Of a stretch of DNA of 5,617 nt, positions 1-5,468 are shown piece after piece. The position numbers and the translations under genes were made by a program. Within the stretch, counting starts at the first letter, position 1. Each line of letters starts with the position of its first letter. Under the pieces are notes generated by a model. The model was not told the DNA's origin and searched no databases. It saw only the letters and a list, made by a program, of their open reading frames with translations. The DNA comes from Rhodobacteraceae bacterium UBA1957 (lineage in GTDB: Bacteria; Pseudomonadota; Alphaproteobacteria; Rhodobacterales; Rhodobacteraceae). The stretch lies in NCBI GenBank assembly GCA_002336405.1, contig DDEJ01000054.1, positions 1 through 5,617 of the forward strand, given 5' to 3'.

Positions 1-73
1 CTCTCAGCAGTTCTGTCAGCGTGTCTGTAATCCCGTCTGGAGGAGCAAAATCTACAATGCAAGTGGTTCTCAT
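1..73 (-). CDS. Partial unrecognised ORF running off the left edge
   Basis: A minus-strand frame opens at ATG 73-71 and stays open for 24 codons to the window edge, beginning MRTTCIVDFAPPDGI. I do not recognise it. An in-frame TAG lies about 12 codons upstream, so the start cannot be much further out. The only purine-rich stretch ahead of the ATG (GAAGG) is about 11 nt away, which is a weak ribosome site. The ATG overlaps the TGA of a 20-codon frame as ATGA, an arrangement often seen in translationally coupled genes. Too little is inside the window to name a function, and it could be chance. Confidence 0.25.
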   Translation of the reverse strand, partial: MRTTCIVDFAPPDGITDTLTELLR

Positions 74-132
74 GGTGGTGCAGCGCCTTCGGTTGGGCTG
101 CTATCTCGCAACAACAAATCACCCAGATACAC
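70..132 (-). CDS. Possible 20-codon leader ORF coupled to the left-edge ORF
   Basis: A GTG at 132-130 is preceded by GAAGG at a spacing of 6 nt and opens a 20-codon frame (MYLGDLLLRDSSPTEGAAPP) whose TGA overlaps the next ATG as ATGA. The good ribosome-site spacing and the overlap are visible in the sequence; a leader or uORF role is inference. The peptide is not recognised, and a frame this short often arises by chance. Confidence 0.15.
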   Translation of the reverse strand: MYLGDLLLRDSSPTEGAAPP

Positions 133-211
133 CGCCAACCTTCAAATCCCCAAAACACCAGATTCAGTCATAGCTTTGGATAGTCCATCATTATGTCAGC
201 CGATCATAGTA

Positions 212-370
212 TCAGCCACATAGCCAAAGTGCTACATATGGTGGAATGAAGTGCTTACCTAAGTCAGCTTCAAATACATATTTTCCCTAGTACTGTGGAT
301 TCCCATATACGCGTAATGCTTCAACCTTCTCACGGATAAGTTTAGCCTTAGCCTTTTCGCTAGGCTTCAT
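212..370 (-). pseudogene. Small unrecognised ORF interrupted by an in-frame amber codon
   Basis: The frame starts at ATG 370 behind a well-placed AGGG and reads 27 codons of lysine-rich, helix-like sequence (MKPSEKAKAKLIREKV..., ending YGNPQY) to TAG at 289-287. It then continues in the same frame for 24 more codons (GKYVFEADLGKHFIPPYVAL...) to TGA at 214-212. Both halves look protein-like in composition, which suggests one short gene broken by an amber mutation, or a 27-residue product with a fossil tail. An in-frame ATG also exists at 400, but it has no ribosome site. I recognise no family. The AT-richer codons differ from the rfb and moa genes to the right, consistent with accessory or transferred DNA. 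It could also be chance. Confidence 0.3.
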
Positions 371-377
371 TGCTATT

Positions 378-381
378 CCCT
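378..381 (-). promoter_or_regulatory. Ribosome binding site favouring ATG 370
   Basis: The sense strand reads AAAAAAGGGAATAGCA before the ATG, giving AGGG with 7 nt of spacing. This decides for ATG 370 over the in-frame ATG 400, which has no purine-rich stretch ahead of it. Confidence 0.4.
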
Positions 382-383
382 TT

Positions 384-444
384 TTTGATGCTGCAAACAT
401 AATTTAGAAAGTGCCGTTAATGCTATCAAGGGAGCAGCATCAAA
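384..444. repeat. 11-bp perfect inverted repeat with a nearby third copy
   Basis: TTTGATGCTGC at 384-394 is matched exactly by its reverse complement GCAGCATCAAA at 434-444, enclosing 39 nt. A third copy of the 9-bp core (TTGATGCTG) lies at 462-470 in the orientation of the first, so 435-443 and 462-470 could also form a 9-bp stem with an 18-nt loop. The cluster covers the gap between the interrupted small ORF and the end of the 94-codon frame. No adjoining U-run supports a terminator. An operator, a recombination site or ends of a degraded element are all possible; the function is unknown. Confidence 0.6.
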
Positions 445-710
445 CCGCGACAGGCCCAAAGTTGATGCTGATTGGTCATCAATGCCACATACTTGTTTAA
501 TATCTGTTCGACCCTGGCCACCTCGGATTGTGGCACCGCAAGCGGGACACCAGACGCGTCACTTTGTGCATGCAGGCCCGCAAAAGTAATCTGAGCTGAT
601 ACGATCAAGATGACGGCCCAAAGGATAGAAACAAATCTTGTCTGTTTTCTCTTTCTATAACTTACAGTTGGAAGGCAAAGCGACGAGACCAATTCATGGT
701 CTGAAGACAA
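426..710 (-). CDS. Unrecognised short ORF with a signal-peptide-like segment, possibly a remnant
   Basis: The frame is open for 94 codons if read from TTG at 710, but no ATG lies near its beginning and no convincing ribosome site precedes the TTG, so the start is unresolved. Residues 19-23 are basic (RKRKQ), followed by a hydrophobic run of about 19 residues (VSILWAVILIVSAQITFAG) and a small-residue region around 44-48 where signal peptidase could cut. The remaining ~46 residues are polar (a segment like PQSEVARVEQILNKYVALM) and match no family I know. The last residues are encoded by the inverted-repeat cluster, which may mean that an original gene was truncated there. This fits a small exported protein or the 5' remnant of a larger periplasmic one. 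Low certainty that it is expressed. Confidence 0.3.
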   Translation of the reverse strand: MSSDHELVSSLCLPTVSYRKRKQTRFVSILWAVILIVSAQITFAGLHAQSDASGVPLAVPQSEVARVEQILNKYVALMTNQHQLWACRGLMLLP

Positions 711-1235
711 ATGATACGCTCTGACTGCAAATGATAAACATTCATCTGTTTATGGATAAATAACCAGAAATCATCCAATGAAGCCCCCCGCACCCAAAGA
801 CGAATTTCACGTGCGGCTTGCATGCTCGGCTCGGGGTGCAAAGGTCCCATACCGAAGACCGCCTTTGAAACTGGCTTGCAATGAATGTAACGCAATCAGC
901 CTGTTGAAAACGTTCTAACGGATGTCTGGCATAAGAAGCTGGCAAATAAGACCAGTGCGCCTGTCAAGCGATCTGGCTCTGATCTTTCAAGGATACGCCT
1001 GCCGCTTCGACAAGGCTCCATCAATGCCGCTGCGGCGACAAAGCCATACTGTGATAAAAGCAAACAATCGTGGCAATTGCGCGAATAAGGAAAAGGGAAC
1101 GCCATTAGCTATTTATCAATACCCCATCTGGGTTTTGGCGGCCATCAAGACGAAAAAGCCACTTTGATATGGAAGACTGGGACGAAACTTTAATAAAATT
1201 GATGTGGAACGGCTTCAAAGCGGGGCTGAAAAAAC
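711..1235. other. Gene-poor stretch without a supportable gene
   Basis: No frame here has a recognisable domain together with a credible start. The longest is a minus-strand frame from 1105 to 662 that has one stop (TGA 898-896) in about 148 codons; it competes with a plus-strand 81-codon frame (922-1167) covering the same bases, and neither resembles a known family. The only structure noted is the bulged hairpin near 781-819. No tRNA, rRNA or CRISPR pattern is visible, and there is no clear terminator after moaE. It may be decayed gene or mobile-element sequence, but I cannot show that. Confidence 0.5.
781..819. repeat. Bulged hairpin with competing alternative stem
   Basis: The left arm AAG-CCCC-CCGCAC (781-793) pairs with the right arm GTGCGGCTT (811-819), giving nine base pairs with a four-C bulge and a 17-nt loop. 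GCACCC at 790-795 can instead pair with GGGTGC at 834-839, and TTGCA at 818-822 with TGCAA at 837-841. The first and second pairings are mutually exclusive. This is a description of complementarity only; no RNA family was recognised. Confidence 0.35.
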
Positions 1236-1679
1236 TTACCAGCGGTTCAGAGCCTGTTCATCTGCTTGTTTCGCGCCGACCCAATCGGCCGTAGCGCTGG
1301 TGATTTCTTTTTTCCAAAATGGTGCCCGTGACTTCAAATAATCCATCAAAAAATCTGCCGCCTCAAAAGCATTTTTGCGGTGGGCGGAGGCTGTGGCAAC
1401 CATCATAATAGTTTCACCCGGGATCAACATTCCATATCGGTGGATCACCAGAACATCATCAAGTGCCCAGCGCGTGCGGGCTTGATGCGCAATTTCGGTC
1501 AGGGCCTTTTCGGTCATTCCGGGATAATGTTCAATCAGCATATGCTGCAACCCACCCTGCGGCAAGTCGCGCACGATGCCTGTAAAGGTCACCACTGCAC
1601 CGCTGGCGTCTTGGGCGCTGGTGAAATCGTTAACCTGCGCGCCCATATCAAAAGCCGCTTGCTGAACCAAAATATGCAT
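1236..1679 (-). CDS. moaE: Molybdopterin synthase large (catalytic) subunit MoaE
   Basis: MoaE joins MoaD in the cytoplasmic heterotetramer that converts cyclic pyranopterin monophosphate to molybdopterin, inserting two sulfurs delivered as thiocarboxylate on MoaD. The 147 residues match the family's usual length of about 150. Visible hallmarks in order are GAVVTFTGIVRD (27-38, with the conserved Arg37), EHYPGMTEKAL (50-60), HRYG (80-83), the ASAHR block (97-101) and MDYLKSRAPFWKKE (112-125). K116 and K123 correspond by position in the motif to the catalytic lysines known from E. coli MoaE. ATG 1679 directly abuts the moaD TAG, and AGG lies 7 nt ahead inside the moaD C-terminal codons, so the two subunits are probably co-translated. 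No key residue is missing. It is the last gene of the operon, ending with TAA. Confidence 0.96.
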   Translation of the reverse strand: MHILVQQAAFDMGAQVNDFTSAQDASGAVVTFTGIVRDLPQGGLQHMLIEHYPGMTEKALTEIAHQARTRWALDDVLVIHRYGMLIPGETIMMVATASAHRKNAFEAADFLMDYLKSRAPFWKKEITSATADWVGAKQADEQALNRW

Positions 1680-1925
1680 CTAGCCACCTGTCATCGGGGG
1701 AAAGAAGGCCACCTCTGAGGCGCCCTCAATCGACGCGTCAAAATCAGTCAGCTGTTGATCAACTGCAACCCTCAGGGCGCTGAGATCCGCAAAAGCTGCC
1801 GCATAACGCTCTTCGCGCGCGCGCAGGTCTTCGATCAAATCCCGCACGGTGCCTGAACGGTTTTCCAACTCTTCACTCGGCAGACCAATACGCTCACGCA
1901 CCCAAGCAAAATACAAGATTTTCAC
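1680..1925 (-). CDS. moaD: Molybdopterin synthase sulfur-carrier subunit MoaD
   Basis: This 81-residue beta-grasp (ubiquitin-like) protein carries the sulfur for molybdopterin synthesis. Its C-terminal Gly-Gly is adenylated by a MoeB-type enzyme, converted to a thiocarboxylate and inserted into the MoaE active site. The sequence shows the family's N-terminal strand (MKILYFAWVRERIG) with the expected internal charged region, and it ends exactly in VAFFPPMTGG, so the functional di-glycine tail (80-81) is intact. The start is GTG at 1925-1923, overlapping the pgsA TGA as GTGA, with a strong GGGAGG ahead of it. The stop TAG touches the moaE ATG. The tight linkage suits equimolar production of the two subunits. 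Length is normal for the family. Confidence 0.95.
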   Translation of the reverse strand: MKILYFAWVRERIGLPSEELENRSGTVRDLIEDLRAREERYAAAFADLSALRVAVDQQLTDFDASIEGASEVAFFPPMTGG

Positions 1926-2590
1926 CTTTCATCCTCCCGCAAGAACGGCAACGCTTTGATAAAGTAATCCAGCCCAGTATACAGGGTCAGCCCCGCGGCA
2001 AGCCATAAAAGCCACAACCCGATCTGACCCGACCAAATCATCGCGTCATGTTTCCATCGCAGGCCCAATACATCACTTTCAGCCCCCGACAAGACAGCCT
2101 GCACCGCCATATCTTCGAGACCCAGAGCTGACATCGCAAGATAATGCTCAAACACCCCTTGCGAAAACAGTGTTGCAATCGCCACCATCTGCAACATTGT
2201 TTTCCATTTCGCCAGATCCGTGACTTTCAAGCTTGCAGCCCCCTTGCCGAGAAACTCTCGTAGACCTGCCACGAAAATCTCCCGAAACAGAATCATCGTT
2301 GCCGGCAAGACCAAGCCAGGTGACATCGAGGAATATCCCATAATCACCATCAGCGCGATCATCACCATAGCTTTGTCAGCGATGGGATCCAGCATCGCCC
2401 CAAATTTCGTCTCTTGTTTCCAGTTCCGCGCCAGATGCCCATCGAAATAGTCGGTTATTGAGGCGCCAATAAACAGCAACAAAGCAAACCAGTCCGCATA
2501 GGGGCGCGTGAAATACAAAAACATAATCGCCACTCCTGGAGCGGCCAGCAATCGTAAAACGGTCAGAATATTTGGCAATGTCCACGTCAT
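1922..2590 (-). CDS. pgsA: CDP-diacylglycerol--glycerol-3-phosphate 3-phosphatidyltransferase PgsA
   Basis: PgsA is an inner-membrane enzyme that transfers a phosphatidyl group from CDP-diacylglycerol to sn-glycerol-3-phosphate, releasing CMP and giving phosphatidylglycerophosphate, the precursor of phosphatidylglycerol and cardiolipin. The CDP-alcohol phosphotransferase signature is complete: D47, D50, G51, A54, R55, G64, D68 and D72. The N-terminus MTWTLPNILTVLRLLAAP is the usual start of this subfamily and supports ATG 2590. REIFVAGLREFLG (103-115) and the lysine-rich KWKTMLQM block (128-135) are PgsA-specific. Hydrophobic segments lie at roughly 10-28, 33-46, 74-102, 131-147 and 185-209. 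At 222 residues it exceeds the E. coli protein (about 182) by a polar insertion around 150-184 between the last membrane segments. Its TGA overlaps moaD, so it probably heads the pgsA-moaD-moaE transcript. Confidence 0.96.
   Translation of the reverse strand: MTWTLPNILTVLRLLAAPGVAIMFLYFTRPYADWFALLLFIGASITDYFDGHLARNWKQETKFGAMLDPIADKAMVMIALMVIMGYSSMSPGLVLPATMILFREIFVAGLREFLGKGAASLKVTDLAKWKTMLQMVAIATLFSQGVFEHYLAMSALGLEDMAVQAVLSGAESDVLGLRWKHDAMIWSGQIGLWLLWLAAGLTLYTGLDYFIKALPFLREDER
1933..1937 (-). promoter_or_regulatory. Strong ribosome binding site for moaD
   Basis: The sense strand reads CGGGAGGATGAAAG before the GTG, giving GGAGG with 7 nt of spacing. It supports GTG 1925 as the moaD start despite the non-ATG codon. 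It lies within the last codons of pgsA. An ATG inside GGATGAAAG is in another frame and is not used for MoaD. Confidence 0.75.
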
Positions 2591-2678
2591 AAGTCTCAGT
2601 ATCTCGGAAAGAGGTCAAGGAAAACCCACAAGGTCATTATTATCGCAATCAGTTTCATCAGACACCGGAAACCGCCTA

Positions 2679-2706
2679 TGTATAGATCGCCCAAGTACCC
2701 AGTAAA
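2679..2706 (-). promoter_or_regulatory. Weak sigma70-type promoter candidate for pgsA
   Basis: On the sense strand TTTACT (2706-2701) is separated by 16 nt from TATACA (2684-2679), matching 4 of 6 consensus bases in each box. It begins 3 nt after the rfbA stop and lies about 90 nt ahead of the pgsA ATG. It would give pgsA-moaD-moaE a promoter independent of the rhamnose genes. Alphaproteobacterial promoters are hard to predict, so this remains a guess. Confidence 0.25.
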
Positions 2707-2709
2707 TAT

Positions 2710-3579
2710 TCAGATCTTGGACAAAAAGTACTTGCCATATTGATTCTTCCCGAATTTTTCACTGAACGCTTTCAGGGCATCTTTGGAAATCCAATTATTT
2801 TCAAAAGCAATTTCATCCGGGCTTCCCACCAAAAGCCCCTGTCGTTCTTGTAAAGTACGAACAAAGTTGCCTGCATCCAACAGACTGCCATGCGTTCCAG
2901 TGTCAAGCCAGGCATAGCCACGACCCAGCTTTTCGACTTTCAAAGACCCTTCCGCGAGATATATCTCGAGCAGCGAGGTGATCTCAATTTCCCCTCGCGC
3001 CGAGGGCTTGATCGTCTTGGCACGCGCAGAGGCGCGATTGTCGAGAAAATACAATCCCGTTACAGCATAATTTGACACTGGTTTCTTGGGCTTTTCAATC
3101 AAGCTGTTGGCCTGACCGGCCTCATCAAAACCGACCACGCCATAGCGCTCGGGATCGGAAACGCGGTATCCAAAAACGGTACCCCCGTCAGAATTGCTGT
3201 CAGCCGCGGCCAACAGTTCGGGCAGTCCGTCACCATAAAAGATATTATCGCCCAGAATTAAAGCCGATGGATGCCCGTCAAGAAAAGTCTCTGCCAAAAT
3301 ATAGGCCTCGGCCAGACCGTTTGGCGCGGCCTGCACAATATAGGTAAACGCAATGCCCCACTGGCTGCCATCCCCCAACAGGCGTCTGAATTGTTCCCGA
3401 TCAGTGGGCGTGGTGATAATTGCAATTTCGCGGATACCGTTCAGCATTAACGCCGACAATGGATAATAGATCATCGGCTTGTCATAAACCGGCAAAAGCT
3501 GTTTGGAGACCGCCATAGTTACCGGATAAAGCCGGGTGCCGGATCCACCGGCCAGAATGATACCTTTACGATGTTTCAT
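2710..3579 (-). CDS. rfbA: Glucose-1-phosphate thymidylyltransferase RfbA (RmlA)
   Basis: RfbA catalyses the first step of dTDP-L-rhamnose synthesis: dTTP plus glucose-1-phosphate gives dTDP-glucose and pyrophosphate. The nucleotidyltransferase motif GGSGTRLYPVT is at 11-21, followed by K26/Q27 and the QAAPNGLA substrate loop at 83-90. LGDNIFYG contains the metal-binding D111, IEKPKKP the conserved E162 and K163, and WLDTGT the second metal-binding D226. The 289-residue length is typical for the short RmlA class, and the C-terminal LSKI tail is complete. ATG 3579 follows the rfbD stop after 3 nt. The ribosome site is weak (GAG very close to the ATG), so translation probably depends on coupling to rfbD. 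It is the last rhamnose gene; no clear terminator hairpin follows before pgsA. Confidence 0.97.
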   Translation of the reverse strand: MKHRKGIILAGGSGTRLYPVTMAVSKQLLPVYDKPMIYYPLSALMLNGIREIAIITTPTDREQFRRLLGDGSQWGIAFTYIVQAAPNGLAEAYILAETFLDGHPSALILGDNIFYGDGLPELLAAADSNSDGGTVFGYRVSDPERYGVVGFDEAGQANSLIEKPKKPVSNYAVTGLYFLDNRASARAKTIKPSARGEIEITSLLEIYLAEGSLKVEKLGRGYAWLDTGTHGSLLDAGNFVRTLQERQGLLVGSPDEIAFENNWISKDALKAFSEKFGKNQYGKYFLSKI

Positions 3580-3582
3580 ATC

Positions 3583-4431
3583 TCAAATCACTTCTATATC
3601 TGCGCAAAGCTGGTCCAGCCCTGCCCGCCAGTCCGGCCGTAGTATGCCAAATTGCTCTTGCAGGCTGTCACAGTTTAATCTTGAATTCAAAGGTCGTTTT
3701 GCCGGGGTCGGATACTCTTGTGATGGAATGCCAGTGGTTGTCACTTGCCGCCCGCTCTGTGCAAAAATTTCTGCTGCAAAATCAGCCCAACTGACCTCGG
3801 GGGTGCCCGAAAAATGATAAATGCCCACCCTGCCCGATCCGGATGCCAACCCACCCGCCATAGCATGGCACGCTTTCGCAATCGCCGCGGCCGGTGTTGG
3901 CCCGCCAATTTGATCATTGACGATACTGAGCTGTTCCCGGGTCTCAGACAGACGCAGCATCGTTTTTAAAAAATTCGTCCCATGGCGGGAAAAAACCCAT
4001 GCCGTGCGTAGAATCGCATATGTCCCGCCCGCTGCGACAACACCCCGTTCACCCATCCGTTTGCTGCGCCCATAAGCGCCCAGCGGACAGGTTTTGTGAT
4101 CAGGCGCAAAGCCCGTACTGCCAGCGCCATCGAAAACATAATCCGTCGAGATCTGCACAAAAGGCACCCCCATTTGGGCACAGGCCAAAGCCATCGCCGC
4201 GGGCGCATCGCCATTGATTACCGTGGCCAGTACTTCGTCTTGTTCAGCACCATCGACATCTGTGTAAGCGGCCGCATTGATGACCGCCGCGGGCTTCAGA
4301 CGCCGGATGATCCTCCCACATTGGGCAGGCTTTGATAAATCTGCCTCAGCCCGATCCAAACATCTGACATCACTATAATGCGCCAGTTCCCGTGCAACCT
4401 GACCCGTTTTACCAAACACCAGAACCGTCAT
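3583..4431 (-). CDS. rfbD: dTDP-4-dehydrorhamnose reductase RfbD (RmlD)
   Basis: RfbD performs the last step, NAD(P)H-dependent reduction of dTDP-4-dehydro-L-rhamnose to dTDP-L-rhamnose. The 282-residue product has the Rossmann motif [12 protein letters not shown] (6-17), [15 protein letters not shown] (50-64), STDYVFDG (95-102) and the short-chain dehydrogenase catalytic pair Y120/K124 in AYGRSK. These are followed by [14 protein letters not shown] (141-154) and the C-terminal [12 protein letters not shown] substrate region (246-257). I chose ATG 4431, which overlaps the rfbB TGA as ATGA. The frame is open further upstream to 4557, but those codons lie over rfbB in another frame and precede the Rossmann start, so they are rejected. 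The ribosome site is a run of G rather than AGGAG. Length is normal for the family. Confidence 0.96.
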   Translation of the reverse strand: MTVLVFGKTGQVARELAHYSDVRCLDRAEADLSKPAQCGRIIRRLKPAAVINAAAYTDVDGAEQDEVLATVINGDAPAAMALACAQMGVPFVQISTDYVFDGAGSTGFAPDHKTCPLGAYGRSKRMGERGVVAAGGTYAILRTAWVFSRHGTNFLKTMLRLSETREQLSIVNDQIGGPTPAAAIAKACHAMAGGLASGSGRVGIYHFSGTPEVSWADFAAEIFAQSGRQVTTTGIPSQEYPTPAKRPLNSRLNCDSLQEQFGILRPDWRAGLDQLCADIEVI

Positions 4432-5468
4432 ACGGCCCCCCCGAGCCGATTGCCCACGCCGGATCTGTTGTGCAACGCCTTCCACCAGTCTTCGTTGTCC
4501 AAATACCAGCGCACTGTTTTTTCCAATCCTTGTGTCAAGGTTATTGCGGGTCGCCACCCCAGTTCTGTTCGAATACGTGTCGGATCAATCGCATAGCGCA
4601 GATCATGCCCGGGACGATCTGCCACAAAGTTCACCAATTCGAAATAAGGCCGCGCAGCCGGTCGCAGCCTATCAAGTATGGCGCAAATCTCGCGGACGAT
4701 ATCAATGTTTGTCGCCTCGTTTTCACCACCTATATTATAACTTCGGCCAATTTTACCCTTGGTCAAAACCGTCAACAGCGCGTCGGCATGGTCCTCTACG
4801 TATAACCAATCGCGGACATTCTCGCCATTGCCGTAAATCGGCAATGGTTTGCCCGCCAGCGCATTAATAATTATCACCGGGATCAATTTTTCAGGAAAAT
4901 GATAGGGACCATAATTATTTGAGCAGTTACTCAGCACCACCGGCAATCCGTAAGTTTCATGCCAAGCCCGAACCAGATGATCACTGGCGGCTTTTGAAGC
5001 CGCATAGGGGCTGTTGGGTGCATAAGAGGTTTCTTCGGTAAAATACCCTGTTTTTCCAAGGCTGCCAAACACCTCATCAGTGGAAATATGGTGAAATCGA
5101 AAGCTGTCGGATTTGCTACTGTCGCGCCAATAACACCGTGCCGCCTCAAGCAGCGTATAGGTGCCGGTAATGTTTGTTTCGATAAAAGCGCCCGGCCCAT
5201 CAATTGAGCGGTCGACATGGCTTTCGGCAGCCAAATGCATGACTGCCTCAGGCCTGTGGTCGCCCAACACTTGATCCAGCAGCGCTCTGTCGCAGATATC
5301 ACCCTCGACAAAGCGGTACTTATCACTGCCTGATACCGGTGCTAGATTATCAAGGCAGGCCGCATATGTCAGCGCATCCAGAACCACAACCTCATGACCT
5401 TGAGCAATGGCCAGACGCACGACGGCAGAACCAATAAATCCTGCACCACCTGTAATTAACAGTTTCAT
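4428..5468 (-). CDS. rfbB: dTDP-glucose 4,6-dehydratase RfbB (RmlB)
   Basis: RfbB converts dTDP-glucose to dTDP-4-dehydro-6-deoxyglucose using tightly bound NAD+, the second step towards dTDP-L-rhamnose. The extended short-chain dehydrogenase fold is evident from GGAGFIG (7-13), [12 protein letters not shown] (78-89), the catalytic T130-D131-E132 in ISTDEVFG, and the Y155/K159 pair in [26 protein letters not shown] (183-197) and [18 protein letters not shown] (213-230) form the sugar-nucleotide site. The 346 residues agree with the family (about 340-360). ATG 5468 abuts the rfbC TAA, with GAGG 8 nt ahead. The last residues, after the [12 protein letters not shown] block (321-332), are a non-conserved tail that contains the G-rich junction to rfbD. 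Confidence 0.97.
   Translation of the reverse strand: MKLLITGGAGFIGSAVVRLAIAQGHEVVVLDALTYAACLDNLAPVSGSDKYRFVEGDICDRALLDQVLGDHRPEAVMHLAAESHVDRSIDGPGAFIETNITGTYTLLEAARCYWRDSSKSDSFRFHHISTDEVFGSLGKTGYFTEETSYAPNSPYAASKAASDHLVRAWHETYGLPVVLSNCSNNYGPYHFPEKLIPVIIINALAGKPLPIYGNGENVRDWLYVEDHADALLTVLTKGKIGRSYNIGGENEATNIDIVREICAILDRLRPAARPYFELVNFVADRPGHDLRYAIDPTRIRTELGWRPAITLTQGLEKTVRWYLDNEDWWKALHNRSGVGNRLGGAV
4436..4442 (-). repeat. Seven-G homopolymer at the rfbB/rfbD junction
   Basis: The sense strand has seven consecutive G (C on the plus strand), ending 4 nt before the rfbD ATG and encoding the Gly-Gly near the RfbB C-terminus. It takes the position of the rfbD ribosome site. A gain of one G would put the rfbB frame into that of rfbD and remove the rfbB stop from frame. 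The tract is a direct observation; slippage is inference. Confidence 0.6.

Noticed and set aside
57..173. Plus-strand 38-codon frame behind AGGAG
   Set aside because: Spacing of 11 nt is long, the peptide is not recognisable, and it runs antisense to another possible frame with all other genes on the minus strand.
781..845. Resemblance of the C/G-rich hairpin region to group II intron substructures
   Set aside because: No reverse transcriptase frame, no domain V-like hairpin and no intron boundaries could be found, so the likeness is too loose.
662..1105. Minus-strand frame of about 148 codons with a single TGA, as a broken gene
   Set aside because: The two halves show no family resemblance I can name, the second half has only a TTG start, and such open stretches are expected by chance here.
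922..1167. Plus-strand 81-codon frame
   Set aside because: No recognisable domain, no good ribosome site, and it is covered by equally long minus-strand frames; it is most likely chance.
1170..1235. Rho-independent terminator after moaE
   Set aside because: T-runs occur on the sense strand but only 3-4 bp stems adjoin them, so no convincing hairpin can be claimed.
2376..2618. Alternative minus-strand frame across the pgsA start
   Set aside because: It is an out-of-frame shadow of pgsA, whose complete CDP-alcohol phosphotransferase signature fixes the real frame.
3536..4335. Several plus-strand frames antisense to rfbA and rfbD
   Set aside because: They mirror the codon pattern of the conserved minus-strand genes and show no domain or ribosome site of their own.
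4432..4557. Upstream extension of the rfbD frame by 42 codons to 4557
   Set aside because: It overlaps rfbB in another frame, lies ahead of the Rossmann start [10 protein letters not shown], and ATG 4431 gives the normal family length with an ATGA overlap.
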